Assembly: GCF_031179285.1 (NCBI RefSeq)
Contig: NZ_JAPSHY010000015.1
Span: 19,254-83,253, forward strand
DNA length: 64,000 nucleotides
DNA from: Microbacterium sp.
Lineage (GTDB): Bacteria > Actinomycetota > Actinomycetes > Actinomycetales > Microbacteriaceae
Reading direction: 5' to 3'
Shown here one piece after another: positions 7,527 through 15,382 of this stretch. The notes beneath the pieces are model-generated. The model saw nothing but the letters and a program-made list of their open reading frames with translations, was not told where the DNA came from and ran no database searches. The translations under genes were made by a program, and so were the position numbers. Position 1 is the stretch's first letter, and the number at the start of each line of letters is the position of its first letter.

Positions 7527-8267
7527 TCAGACCGCTTCGGGGTCGAGCCCGAGCGCGGCGCGCCCGCCGTCGACGGGTAGGACGGTACCGGTGATGAACG
7601 CCGCCTTCGCCGAGAGCAGGAACTCCACGGCCTCTGCGACCTCTTGCGGCTGACCGATGCGGCCGATCGGGTGAAGGGCCGCGATCTGTCGATCCGCCTC
7701 GGGGTGCTCGCTCCGATAGCCCTCGTAGCGCGCCGTCGCCACCGAGCCCAACGCCACGGCGTTGACGCGGATGCCGTGCGGGCCGTGGTCGACGGCGGCG
7801 GCGCGGGTGAGGCCTTCGATCGCGGCCTTCGCTGTCGCGTAGGGCAGTGCGCCGCGAACCGGGCGCTGCGCCTGGTGAGAGGAGACGTTGACGATCGATC
7901 CGGCGCGCGAGTGGGTGAGGAAGTGCTGCACCGCGGTGTGGCAGCCGACGATCGCCAGATCGAGGTTCGTGCGCACCAGCGAGGAGATCTCGTCGGCGGA
8001 TGCGGTCGCGAGTCCCGCATCGCGGAACACGGCGGCGTTGTTCACCCAGCCGGTCAACGGGCCGCTCTCCTCCGCGAGCCGCGCGGCGGCGACGGCATCC
8101 TCCGCGCTGGCAACATCGCCCTGAACGAACCGGATGCGAGGATCCTCGCTGTGACCGGCATCCGTGTCGAGCACGACCACGGGCCCGACAGCGGCGAGGT
8201 GCTGGGCGATCACCCACCCGATGCCGCGCGCTCCTCCGGTGACGACGAACGATGCGGTCGTGGCCAT
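7527..8267 (-). CDS. SDR-family NAD(P)-dependent oxidoreductase
   Basis: A classical short-chain dehydrogenase of 246 residues. It has the cofactor loop TGGARGIG near residue 10, NNAAV near 75, a catalytic serine in NVSSHQ and the YATAK (YxxxK) pair about 15 residues later. The C-terminal PVDGGRAALG is typical of the family. VLDTD after strand 2 suggests preference for NAD(H). ATG 8267 is chosen because GGGAG ends 5 bases upstream; GTG 8273, two codons earlier, would overlap that site. Substrate unknown. Gene order gives no pathway: the HxlR gene lies 90 bases upstream on the same strand. Confidence 0.87.
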   Translation of the reverse strand: MATTASFVVTGGARGIGWVIAQHLAAVGPVVVLDTDAGHSEDPRIRFVQGDVASAEDAVAAARLAEESGPLTGWVNNAAVFRDAGLATASADEISSLVRTNLDLAIVGCHTAVQHFLTHSRAGSIVNVSSHQAQRPVRGALPYATAKAAIEGLTRAAAVDHGPHGIRVNAVALGSVATARYEGYRSEHPEADRQIAALHPIGRIGQPQEVAEAVEFLLSAKAAFITGTVLPVDGGRAALGLDPEAV

Positions 8268-8357
8268 GCTCACTCCCTCGCCTGCGGATCCTGCGGTCTG
8301 CCTCCATCTTCGCGCACCTCTCCGCGCCGCGAGCTCATCGGACCCAGGCGGTGAAGA

Positions 8358-8819
8358 TCACGCGGTCGTCGCCACCAGGCGATCCGCGGGCGGCAGGCCG
8401 GCGCCCATCAGCCGGGTTTCCTCCGCATGCTGGGCGTCGTAGCGATTGCGCGCCTCGGCGATCTCGCCCTGATGCTCCTCGGTCCAGTCGACGAGCAACT
8501 TGATCGTGCCGTACAGCGTCGCGCCGAGCGGGGTGAGCTCGTAGTCGACGCGAGGCGGCACCGTCGCCCAGACGGTCCGCTTCACGATCCCGTCGCGCTC
8601 GAGGTGGCGAAGCGTCTGGGTGAGCATGCGCTGGCTGACGCCGTCGATCGCGCGGCGCAACTCCGTGAAGCGCAGCGAACGCCGTTCGAGCAGCGCGATC
8701 GTCAGCAGCGACCACTTGTCGGCGACCCGGTCCAGGATCTGCCGCACGTCGCAGTCCTCGCGGGTGTCCCACTGGTGCGCGTCGCCCTCGGTATCCCGGC
8801 AGTAACCGGATGAGTTCAA
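8358..8819 (-). CDS. HxlR-family transcriptional regulator
   Basis: A roughly 153-residue winged-helix regulator of the HxlR/MarR-like family. CDVRQILDRVADKWSLLTIALL is the signature start (Cys, then DKW), followed by LRFTELRRAIDGVSQRMLTQTLRHLERDGIV for the recognition helix and wing. TTG 8819 has AAGAAGG at proper distance; GTG 8834 is an alternative. The Cys near the N-terminus of the domain could be redox-sensitive, as known for HypR and YodB. It is divergent from the MFS exporter gene, with a perfect palindrome between them, so it very likely represses that exporter and itself. Confidence 0.85.
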   Translation of the reverse strand: MNSSGYCRDTEGDAHQWDTREDCDVRQILDRVADKWSLLTIALLERRSLRFTELRRAIDGVSQRMLTQTLRHLERDGIVKRTVWATVPPRVDYELTPLGATLYGTIKLLVDWTEEHQGEIAEARNRYDAQHAEETRLMGAGLPPADRLVATTA

Positions 8820-8884
8820 AGTGCCTTCTTCCACAGTTCCCAATAGTGACTCAGGATGAGTCCGGTTACAAGAAGTAACCGGAC
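8802..8884. promoter_or_regulatory. HxlR operator: perfect 10-bp inverted repeat plus an extra half site
   Basis: GTCCGGTTAC (8860-8869) and GTAACCGGAC (8875-8884) are exact complements separated by aagaa. A further half site GTAACCGGA occurs at 8802-8810, inside the first codons of the regulator. The main palindrome lies 16 bases before the exporter start, where a bound repressor would block transcription. Binding by the adjacent HxlR protein is inferred. Confidence 0.75.
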
Positions 8885-8900
8885 ATCGTGAAAGGAACTG

Positions 8901-10313
8901 ATGATGGCAGAAAGCGCACTCGCCGCCGCTCCCGCGGCACCGCGACCTCGGATGGGAGCGAAGGGGTGGGGCGCGCTTCTCGTGCTCTGCGGTGCGATCT
9001 TCCTCGAGGGGGCGGACGTGGGGATGCTGACCGTGGCGCTGCCCGCCATCCGCGCCGACCTCGGACTCGCCACCGGTGAGCTGCAGTGGGTGATGAGCGC
9101 ATACGTGCTCGGCTACGGCGGATTCATGCTCCTCGGTGGTCGCGTCGCAGACCTGTTCGGCCGGCGCCGAGTGTTCCTGATCGCACTCGCGCTGTTCATC
9201 GTCTTCTCCGGACTCGGGGGGCTCGCGAGCGAGGGGTGGATGCTGATCCTCGCCCGGTTCGTCACCGGTGTGACGGCGGCGTTCATGACTCCGGCCGGCC
9301 TGTCGATCATCACGACGACGTTCGCCGAGGGGGCTCTCCGCGATCGGGCGCTGCTGTTCTATTCGGGTACGGCTGCGGGCGGATTCTCGCTCGGCCTCGT
9401 GATCGGCGGTCTGCTCACCGCAATCGGATGGCGTTGGGTCTTCTTCGTCCCGGTGATCCTCGCGACCGCGATCTTCGTCGCCGCTGTTGTCTTCATCCCC
9501 AGGACCCCAGCTCAAACCGGGCGCGGACGGCTCGACACCCCCGGTGCGCTCGCGATCACCAGCGCGATACTGCTGCTGGTGTTCAGCATCGAACGCGCTC
9601 CGCACGTCGGGCTCGAATTGACGCTGGGGTCCCTCGCCCTCGTCGCGGTGCTGCTGGCGTCCTTCGTCGTGATCGAGCGCCGATCGCGCAGTCCGCTGGT
9701 GCGCCTGGGCATCCTCAGGTCAGGACCGCTGCTGCGGGCGAACGCGTCGTCGCTTCTCTTCTCGGCCGCCTACTCCAGCTTCCAGTTCGTTCTCGTTCTC
9801 TTCCTGCAGGAGCTGCTCGGCTGGTCGGCCATCCAGACCAGCCTGCTGCTCATCGTCATCGCGATCGACACGGTCCTCACCCCGACGGTCACCCCGATCC
9901 TGGTGAAGCGTTTCGGCAGGATCCCCGTCATCGTCGGAGGGCTCCTGCTCGCCGTGCTCGCCTATGCGCTGATTCTTCCGCTCCAGATGGACTGGACCTA
10001 TGCCGCCATGCTGCCCTCGGTCATCGTCCTGGGTCTGGCGTTCACGCTCGTGTACGGTCCGCTCACGATCGCCGCGACCGACGATGTCGCCGAAGAAGAG
10101 CAGGGTCTCGCCGGCGGGATCTTCTACACGATGTTCCAGTTCGGTGGAGCGCTCGGACTCTCGGTCGTGGCGAGCATCGTCGGCTTCGCCTCCGCCGTCG
10201 ATGACCCCGCAGCCATGCTCGAGGTGTACCGCAGTGCGCTCGTCGTGCCGCTCGGAGCAGTGGCTCTCGCCACCGTCATCATGCTGTTCGGAGTTCGCCG
10301 GCGAACGCGATGA
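8901..10313 (+). CDS. MFS transporter, DHA2-like 14-helix drug exporter
   Basis: The 470-residue product is a full-length, 14-helix major-facilitator exporter. It shows LEGADVGMLTVALPAI in helix 1, YVLGYGGFMLLGGRVADLFGRRRVF (the MFS loop 2-3 motif), RFVTGVTAAFMTPAGLSI and GG near the end of helix 5. It resembles proton-driven antiseptic and antibiotic exporters. ATG 8901 is preceded by AAAGGA; ATG 8904 is a near alternative. Regulation is expected through the HxlR operator at 8860-8884. Unlike the exporter at 2223, this frame is intact. Confidence 0.88.
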   Translation: MMAESALAAAPAAPRPRMGAKGWGALLVLCGAIFLEGADVGMLTVALPAIRADLGLATGELQWVMSAYVLGYGGFMLLGGRVADLFGRRRVFLIALALFIVFSGLGGLASEGWMLILARFVTGVTAAFMTPAGLSIITTTFAEGALRDRALLFYSGTAAGGFSLGLVIGGLLTAIGWRWVFFVPVILATAIFVAAVVFIPRTPAQTGRGRLDTPGALAITSAILLLVFSIERAPHVGLELTLGSLALVAVLLASFVVIERRSRSPLVRLGILRSGPLLRANASSLLFSAAYSSFQFVLVLFLQELLGWSAIQTSLLLIVIAIDTVLTPTVTPILVKRFGRIPVIVGGLLLAVLAYALILPLQMDWTYAAMLPSVIVLGLAFTLVYGPLTIAATDDVAEEEQGLAGGIFYTMFQFGGALGLSVVASIVGFASAVDDPAAMLEVYRSALVVPLGAVALATVIMLFGVRRRTR

Positions 10314-10335
10314 TCGGCGCATCCCCCGCGTCGGA

Positions 10336-10782
10336 CTACGGGGTGGGGGATGCCGGCGGGTCGAGCTCCTGGAAGAGCGTGACCTGCAGGTCTGCCGGCG
10401 CCTGCAGCCGGGAGTTGAGCGAACGCCAGGGCGTCTCACGGGGAGAGGCGACCAGTTCGGCGCCGGCCTCGACCAGCTGATCGGTGACCGCCGCGCTGTC
10501 GTCGACTTCGAAGGCGATGCGGATTCGCGCGCTCGGGATGCCGTCGGCCTCGACCGCATCGATCAGCTTCACCTGTGCCGGGTTCGACAGCTCCAGCGTC
10601 GCGGATCCGGCTTCGAGGATGACGACCCGGGCGCCGCCCTCGCTGTCCACCACGAGGTGCTCGGGAAGCCCCAGCGCGTCTCGGTAGAACGCCACGGCGG
10701 CGTCGAGGTCCTCCACCTCCACGACCACACGCATCTGCCGTACTCGGTTGGGGGTTGCGGGTGTGACCTCGGATTCGTCCAT
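10336..10782 (-). CDS. VOC/glyoxalase-fold protein
   Basis: A 148-residue vicinal-oxygen-chelate fold protein. The first beta-alpha-beta-beta-beta module reads VVVEVEDLDAAVAFYRDALGL, then VVILEAGSATLELS. The second module reads ARIRIAFEVDDSAAVTDQLVEAGAELV. Family members use paired modules to hold a metal, or simply bind drugs. The usual metal His is replaced by Val in the first strand and Glu is kept in TLELS, so metal binding is doubtful. Start ATG 10782 lacks a clear ribosome site. It converges on the MFS gene with a 22-base gap. Confidence 0.75.
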   Translation of the reverse strand: MDESEVTPATPNRVRQMRVVVEVEDLDAAVAFYRDALGLPEHLVVDSEGGARVVILEAGSATLELSNPAQVKLIDAVEADGIPSARIRIAFEVDDSAAVTDQLVEAGAELVASPRETPWRSLNSRLQAPADLQVTLFQELDPPASPTP

Positions 10783-10879
10783 GACGCCATTATCCGGGAC
10801 GCGCTGTCGCGTCAAGCCCCGCGACGCAGAACCGTATTCAGAGGCATGATCAGGCACGAGCATCGGACGAGGAGACACG

Positions 10880-11212
10880 ATGACGCTGATCGAAGAGACC
10901 GCACTGCGGTCTGAGATGCTTCCCACGCTTCAGGCACTGCCGCCGCGGCGTCCGCTCTCCTCGCCGGCAGACAGTGCCAGGGTGCGATGGGAGCGCACGG
11001 GTCCGGAGCGCTACGTCGTGCGCGACGGAGCCGACGTCCTCGGATACATCGACATCGTCGGGGCCGTCTTCGTGGTGATGGCCGGCGCCCGCTACGACCG
11101 GGCGACCGAGGTCATGCAGACGCTCGTGTTCGACAACGCCATCGCGGCCCTCACCGGCGAGGCCGATGCCGTCAGCCGGCGCCGGTTCCGCCGGCGCGAC
11201 CGCGCCAGTTGA
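10880..11212 (+). CDS. Hypothetical protein
   Basis: A 110-residue soluble protein that I do not recognise. It starts at ATG 10880 with GAGGAGA just upstream, so translation is well supported. The centre (RYVVRDGADVLGYIDIVGAVFVVMAGARYDRATEV) looks like alternating strands of a small beta-rich domain, and the tail is strongly basic (SRRRFRRRDR). It sits between a VOC gene on the other strand and the cmtR unit, and its stop partly overlaps the cmtR -35 region. Confidence 0.6.
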   Translation: MTLIEETALRSEMLPTLQALPPRRPLSSPADSARVRWERTGPERYVVRDGADVLGYIDIVGAVFVVMAGARYDRATEVMQTLVFDNAIAALTGEADAVSRRRFRRRDRAS

Positions 11213-11253
11213 GCAATAGGTCAGCTATCGCTGTATAGTCAGCACATGCTGAC
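11209..11253 (+). promoter_or_regulatory. Leaderless cmtR promoter with GTCAGC palindrome over the start codon
   Basis: TTGAGC (11209-11214), 19 bases, TATAGT (11234-11239), then ATG six bases later at 11246, which leaves no room for a ribosome site. GTCAGC-acat-GCTGAC (11238-11253) is a perfect palindrome covering the transcription start, and another GTCAGC lies 18 bases upstream at 11220-11225. This is a natural autorepression site for the encoded ArsR protein. Confidence 0.65.
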
Positions 11254-11581
11254 CATTGTGTCTCGCCTCGATGTCATGAACCGCCTCGGCCGTGCGATGG
11301 CTGACCCGTCGCGATCGCGGATCCTGCTGGCGCTTCTGGATTCACCGGGCTACCCGGCAGAACTGGCGCACGATCTCGATCTCACGCGCACCAACGTCTC
11401 CAATCATCTGGCGTGCCTGCGGGGCTGCGGCCTGGTGACCGCCATGCCCGAGGGCAGGCGGACTCGGTACGAGATCGCAGACCCGCATCTGGCCCGCGGT
11501 CTGCACAAGCTCCTCGAGGCCGTGGTCGCCGTCGACGACGGTGCACCCTGCGTCGACGAGGCGTGCGAGTGCTGCGCATGA
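11246..11581 (+). CDS. cmtR: CmtR-like ArsR/SmtB-family metal-sensing repressor
   Basis: A 111-residue winged-helix repressor. The HTH is at ~40-62 (LAHDLDLTRTNVSNHLACLRGCGLV). Cys57 and Cys61 in LACLRGC and Cys102 near the C-terminus fall at the same numbers as the three ligands that bind Cd(II)/Pb(II) in mycobacterial CmtR. The tail also carries Cys107, Cys109 and Cys110, which could broaden metal binding. ATG 11246 is leaderless. The stop overlaps the start of the CDF transporter gene (ATGA), so metal release should induce the efflux pump. Confidence 0.85.
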   Translation: MLTIVSRLDVMNRLGRAMADPSRSRILLALLDSPGYPAELAHDLDLTRTNVSNHLACLRGCGLVTAMPEGRRTRYEIADPHLARGLHKLLEAVVAVDDGAPCVDEACECCA

Positions 11582-12249
11582 CCACGGCGCCACCCTCGGT
11601 CCGCGTCGCGATACTGCAGCGGCGGATCCGCTGGATCGTCGCGGCGACGATCGCCTACAACATCGTGGAAGCGGCGATCGCGATCACCGCCGGCTCGATC
11701 GCGTCGTCGGCGGCGCTCATCGGGTTCGGGCTCGACTCGACGATCGAGGTGCTCTCCGCTGCGGCGGTGGCCTGGCAGTTCACCCGGCGTGATCCGGAAC
11801 GCTGGGAGAAGCCCACCCTGCGGGTGATCGCGATCGCCTTCTTTGCGCTCGCCGCCTTCGTGATCGTGAGCTCCGTGGCCGCGCTCATCTCCCGCGCCGA
11901 GGTCGACCATTCGCCGGTCGGCATAGCCGTCACCGCCGTGAGCGTCGTGGTGATGCCGTTGCTCTCGATGGCCGAACGCAGAGCGGGCCGTGAACTCGGC
12001 TCGGCGACGGCGATCGCCGACTCGAAGCAGACCCTGATCTGCGCCTACCTGTCGGCCGCCGTACTGATCGGCCTGGTGCTCAACAGCCTGTACGGCTGGT
12101 GGTGGGCCGATGCGATCGCAGGGCTCGTCATCGCAGGCTTCGCCGTGCGTGAGGGACTCGAGGCCTGGCGGGGCGACGCCTGTGCGACGTCGGTCGGGAT
12201 GCTGCTCGACGGCGACGACCATGACGAGCACGACCACCATCACCATTGA
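11578..12249 (+). CDS. CDF-family heavy-metal cation efflux transporter
   Basis: A 223-residue cation-diffusion-facilitator protein, which would exchange cytoplasmic divalent metal for protons. About six membrane helices are visible. ALIGFGLDSTIEVLSA in helix 2 and WWADAIAGLVIAG in helix 5 carry the Asp residues of the transport site. The protein is short and lacks the usual C-terminal cytoplasmic domain; instead it ends in DGDDHDEHDHHHH, a metal-binding tail. ATG 11578 overlaps the cmtR stop by 4 bases. The link to CmtR suggests Cd/Pb or Zn as cargo. Confidence 0.85.
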   Translation: MTTAPPSVRVAILQRRIRWIVAATIAYNIVEAAIAITAGSIASSAALIGFGLDSTIEVLSAAAVAWQFTRRDPERWEKPTLRVIAIAFFALAAFVIVSSVAALISRAEVDHSPVGIAVTAVSVVVMPLLSMAERRAGRELGSATAIADSKQTLICAYLSAAVLIGLVLNSLYGWWWADAIAGLVIAGFAVREGLEAWRGDACATSVGMLLDGDDHDEHDHHHH

Positions 12250-12289
12250 GCGCACGCCTCGCGACATCGCCGAGCGGCCGGCGGGCCGG

Positions 12290-12829
12290 CTACGCGAACG
12301 CCGCGAGTGCGCGCTGGAGCTCGCCGATGATCGAGGCGAGCAGACCGCTTCCCAGCAAGCCCGGGCCGAGCGGACCCGCCGAGTCATGACCGACGGCCGG
12401 AAGACGGCGCAGCGCCGCGGCGACCTCAGGGGTCATCTGGTCGAGTTGCCAGCGGATCTCGTCCGCCACGGCATCCGACCGGCCGGGAGAGGCAAGCCCC
12501 GCTGCCTTCGCCGCGTATGCGGCGGCGCCGAGCGCATGCGCCCCCATGTGGGCGACCGCCGCAGCCTGGGTCGCGGCACGAGCGGCCGCAACGGCTGCCG
12601 GCGCGCTCACATCACGGGCCGCACCGCCCCCGGCGAAGCGCTGGCGGATCTCCTCGGCGACGCCGCGCTCGCCGCGGGCGAATCCGCGAGCGCGGTCGAT
12701 CGCCTCACGGGGCCGGGTGTCGTCGGGCGCCTCGGCTTCGAACAGGGCGAGGACGTGCGCGGCGCAGTCGGCTGCCCAGCCGGCGACAACACGGCGGTCG
12801 GACTCGCTCAGCGACTGCGGCGATGCCAT
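12290..12829 (-). CDS. Putative immunity-protein-like family member
   Basis: A 179-residue, mostly helical soluble protein. AAHVLALFEAEAPDDTRPREAIDRARGFARGE resembles a family often annotated as putative immunity protein (Imm5-like), in which FExxxPxDxRPRxAIExA is the signature. The remaining sequence is Ala-rich helix (HMGAHALGAAAYAAKAAGL). No toxin gene adjoins it, so the immunity label describes the family only. ATG 12829 has GGAGG about 10 bases upstream. It follows the DUF6194 gene with a 7-base gap, implying one transcript. Confidence 0.6.
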   Translation of the reverse strand: MASPQSLSESDRRVVAGWAADCAAHVLALFEAEAPDDTRPREAIDRARGFARGERGVAEEIRQRFAGGGAARDVSAPAAVAAARAATQAAAVAHMGAHALGAAAYAAKAAGLASPGRSDAVADEIRWQLDQMTPEVAAALRRLPAVGHDSAGPLGPGLLGSGLLASIIGELQRALAAFA

Positions 12830-12836
12830 GGACGCT

Positions 12837-13283
12837 TCACCTCCGTCCCGCGCGACGGGTCCAACGCACCCGAGCATCATCGTGCGCCTGCCGCAGCAGG
12901 CCGATGACCGCATCCGCTGTCATCCCCGCGGGATTCACCACCGAGACCCATCCGGCATCGCCGTAGAGCGGATGCGGGAACAGAGCGTCGGTCCGAGCCG
13001 GATCTCCGTCTACCAGCGCGAGTTCCGTGGCCCGATCGCGTCCGATGTGGATGTTCACCCGGAAGCGACCGGCGGAGCCGAGGGCGGACCGTTCGTCGTC
13101 GGGATAATCCTTCGTGATGATGGTTCCGTATGGCTGAGTGCGTTCGGGCATGATCCCGTCGGGCGCGTAGAAGAAGAACGCGTCTCCCCAGGCCAGTTCG
13201 GGAAATGCGCTGCCCTCGTGCGGGGTGACGGCGAGCGAACCGTCGAAGCCGCGAACGATATCGATGATCTCCTGCATCTTCAT
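12837..13283 (-). CDS. DUF6194-family protein
   Basis: A 148-residue soluble protein with the features of DUF6194: an N-terminal helix (EIIDIVRGFDGSLAV), ELAWGDAFFFYAPDG, YGTIITKDYPDDERSAL, and a basic C-terminus. No biochemical function is known to me. Start ATG 13283 is also reachable through the nearby ATG at 13277. It is the first gene of a two-gene unit with the immunity-like protein. It is divergent from the MerR gene across a 55-base gap, which may hold a shared regulated promoter. Confidence 0.7.
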   Translation of the reverse strand: MKMQEIIDIVRGFDGSLAVTPHEGSAFPELAWGDAFFFYAPDGIMPERTQPYGTIITKDYPDDERSALGSAGRFRVNIHIGRDRATELALVDGDPARTDALFPHPLYGDAGWVSVVNPAGMTADAVIGLLRQAHDDARVRWTRRAGRR

Positions 13284-13338
13284 GCTTCAATCGTCACCTT
13301 GATGTGCTTATGTGGACTTCGGCACCGGAAGCAAGGCG

Positions 13339-14085
13339 ATGACGATGGTCAACCCTCAAGACCCTGGAATGACGACCGCAGCAATCAGCCGGCTCGTCGG
13401 GTACTCGACGCAGCAGGTGCGCGACCTTGAGCGCCTCGGCGTCATCCCGAGCGCGGAGCGCCGCGCGAACGGATACCGCCGCTACCACCGCGCTCACCTC
13501 GACGCCCTCCGCGCGTACCGCGCCCTTGCCGCAGCCATCGGACCGGTGCCGGCACGGCAGCTGATGCCGAAACTCCTCTCGGGCTCCGTCGAAGACGCCG
13601 CCGAGAAGATCGACGACCTTCACGTCGCGATCGCCCGCGGTCGCGCTCTCGTGCGCGAAGCGCTGCGCGGCCTCGACGCCATCCTCGAAGACCGGACCGC
13701 CGTCTTCAACGACCGCGATGCGATGACGATCGGCGAACTGGCGAGCGCCCTCGGCATCCGCACCTCCGCTCTTCGCCACTGGGAAGCCGAGGGGCTCGTC
13801 AGCCCCGACCGCACGACCGCAGCTCGCGTGCGGAGCTACGGCGCGCGGGCGATCTCCGAGGCACGCGTCGTCGCAGCCCTCCGAGTCGGCGGCTACCCCC
13901 TGCCGCCGATCTCCCGCATCCTCGATCAGCTGCGCTCCCGGGGGCTCACGGCCGAGGCGAGACGCCTGCTCGATGAGCGGCTGCGAGAGCTGACCAGGCG
14001 CAGCGTCGCGCTGCTGGATGCCGCGGGCCATCTGCATGCGATTCTCACGGGTGCTCGCACCTCCGACAGGATGGAAGTTCCCTAG
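13339..14085 (+). CDS. MerR-family regulator with two HTH domains
   Basis: A 248-residue regulator with two MerR DNA-binding domains: MTTAAISRLVGYSTQQVRDLERLGVI at ~11-36, and MTIGELASALGIRTSALRHWEAEGLV at ~130-155. Each carries a recognisable HTH and a wing, which is unusual because most MerR proteins have one. Start ATG 13339 has AAGG close by; GTG 13312 and ATG 13369 are alternatives. The last codons (DRMEVP, stop 14083-14085) are replaced sequence: the 20-bp repeat at 14056-14075 recurs at 15967, where the same frame would continue METDEGEETG and stop over the SDR start codon. Confidence 0.8.
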   Translation: MTMVNPQDPGMTTAAISRLVGYSTQQVRDLERLGVIPSAERRANGYRRYHRAHLDALRAYRALAAAIGPVPARQLMPKLLSGSVEDAAEKIDDLHVAIARGRALVREALRGLDAILEDRTAVFNDRDAMTIGELASALGIRTSALRHWEAEGLVSPDRTTAARVRSYGARAISEARVVAALRVGGYPLPPISRILDQLRSRGLTAEARRLLDERLRELTRRSVALLDAAGHLHAILTGARTSDRMEVP

Positions 14086-15338
14086 CGTTTGGCTTTGATG
14101 AAGGCGGCTGTCGACCTGATCGCTTCAGGATCGACGTGCTGCGCTGATTCGTACCCGGCTGGAGTGGAAGGGGCATCGCCGGGGAAGAAGAAGTGATCGT
14201 CGCGGGGGAGGACACGAAACTCCACGTTGGGCTTGCCCGTCAGCCCTGCTCGCCAGCGAGAAAGATCGTCATGCTCGGTGACCTGATAGTCCCGACCTCC
14301 TTGGAGGAGCAGCATGGGCGTGGTGAGGCGCGCCGCCACCGCCACAGGATCGTCGTCGCGCAGTTCGAGCCATGTTCCCGGGCTCAGATTCAGAGGCAGC
14401 TTCCGGCGCGGTGTTCGGAGGCTGAGCCGATCCGAGTTCACGACTGCGGCCGCGCGTTCCATCCGACGCACCATCGCCGATGCGTGACGCGGCGCGTCCG
14501 ACTGGGCCGCGAGATGGCGCGCTACGCGCGTAGCCGACTCCTGCATGGGTGCCGCATCGGCTGCGAGCAGCACGAGACCTGCGATTCCTTCGATCTCGGA
14601 TGCGACCCGAGGGGCGTATCGCCCTCCCATACTGTGCCCGACGAGCCAGATCCGACTCGGGTCGAGGTCGTCGCGACGGCGGACCTCGGTGATCGACGAA
14701 AGGACCGGGTGAAGGTAGTCGAGGGAGGGGGTGAAGGCAGGATCCTCTCTCAACTGGGGATCGACGAACGATGGCTTGTCATAGCGGATGCTCGCGATTC
14801 CCGCCCCCGCCAGTCCCAGCGCGATATCTCGGCCGATCCGGTTGCCACCGACGGTGCCGTCGCGGTCGAACGGTCCACCGCCCATCAGAAGGATGGCGAC
14901 CGGCGGCGGTGTCGGCGCCGACGGCACGGTCAACGTCGCGCCGACCCCGGTCCGAGGTGTTCGCAGAACGAGCTGGGTGTCGGTGACATCGACAGGTGCG
15001 TAGTGGGGGGGAGTCCACTCCTCGAGTGAAGGGCGGACCTGCAGGTCGGATACACGATCGGAGTCGCCGAAGTGAATGTATGCGCTCAAGGAGCGGTCTC
15101 CGACCCGGAGTGGCACGTGGACGATCATCGGCTTCTCGGTGCGGTAGGCGATTGCGCGACCGACCTCCACGTCGTCCCCCAGCGAGACGACGACGCTCCG
15201 CCAACCGGCAGCCAGAACAGATGCCGACATGCGGCGTCGCACCGACCGCGTGAACAGGTTCCGTGCGGCCCTGTACCGATGCTGCGACATCGACTGCAGC
15301 AGATGCTCAGCAGTGCGCTGATAATCGAATGATTGCAC
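14082..15338 (-). CDS. Alpha/beta-hydrolase with an N-terminal DUF3887-like domain
   Basis: About 418 residues in two parts. The first ~110 (FDYQRTAEHLLQSMSQHRYRAARNLF, then an NTF2-like beta region) resemble the DUF3887 domain often found in front of hydrolases. The rest is an alpha/beta-hydrolase with GGGPFDRDGTVGGN for the oxyanion area, GHSMGG as nucleophile elbow, LLLQGGRDYQV for the Asp region and a His in RDDHFFFPGDAP. Esterase or acylaminopeptidase-like activity is likely; substrate unknown. The start is uncertain: GTG 15338 leaves the conserved domain intact, ATG 15368 and others run into the operator, and none has a ribosome site. It converges with merR, stop codons overlapping. Confidence 0.75.
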   Translation of the reverse strand: MQSFDYQRTAEHLLQSMSQHRYRAARNLFTRSVRRRMSASVLAAGWRSVVVSLGDDVEVGRAIAYRTEKPMIVHVPLRVGDRSLSAYIHFGDSDRVSDLQVRPSLEEWTPPHYAPVDVTDTQLVLRTPRTGVGATLTVPSAPTPPPVAILLMGGGPFDRDGTVGGNRIGRDIALGLAGAGIASIRYDKPSFVDPQLREDPAFTPSLDYLHPVLSSITEVRRRDDLDPSRIWLVGHSMGGRYAPRVASEIEGIAGLVLLAADAAPMQESATRVARHLAAQSDAPRHASAMVRRMERAAAVVNSDRLSLRTPRRKLPLNLSPGTWLELRDDDPVAVAARLTTPMLLLQGGRDYQVTEHDDLSRWRAGLTGKPNVEFRVLPRDDHFFFPGDAPSTPAGYESAQHVDPEAIRSTAAFIKAKR

Positions 15339-15382
15339 AATTGAGAATGGTAGCAGAGCTGCAATCATTGATCTATGGATCA
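15328..15382. promoter_or_regulatory. Operator: AATGATTGCA-N22-TGCAATCATT between the cassette genes
   Basis: AATGATTGCA (15328-15337) and TGCAATCATT (15360-15369) are exact 10-bp complements 32 bases apart centre to centre, in the divergent gap. A second small palindrome TGATC-tatg-GATCA (15369-15382) spans the regulator's start codon. Three helical turns between the arms would suit a dimer of dimers or DNA looping. Binding by the adjacent HTH protein is inferred. Confidence 0.65.

Noticed and set aside
8358..9605. Long minus-strand frame of 415 codons over the MFS gene
   Set aside because: Only its last ~150 codons read as an HxlR protein. The upstream part is antisense to a transporter with clear coding sequence.
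12290..12829. Toxin-immunity locus
   Set aside because: No toxin, secretion signal or polymorphic-toxin repeat found nearby; the immunity name reflects family only.
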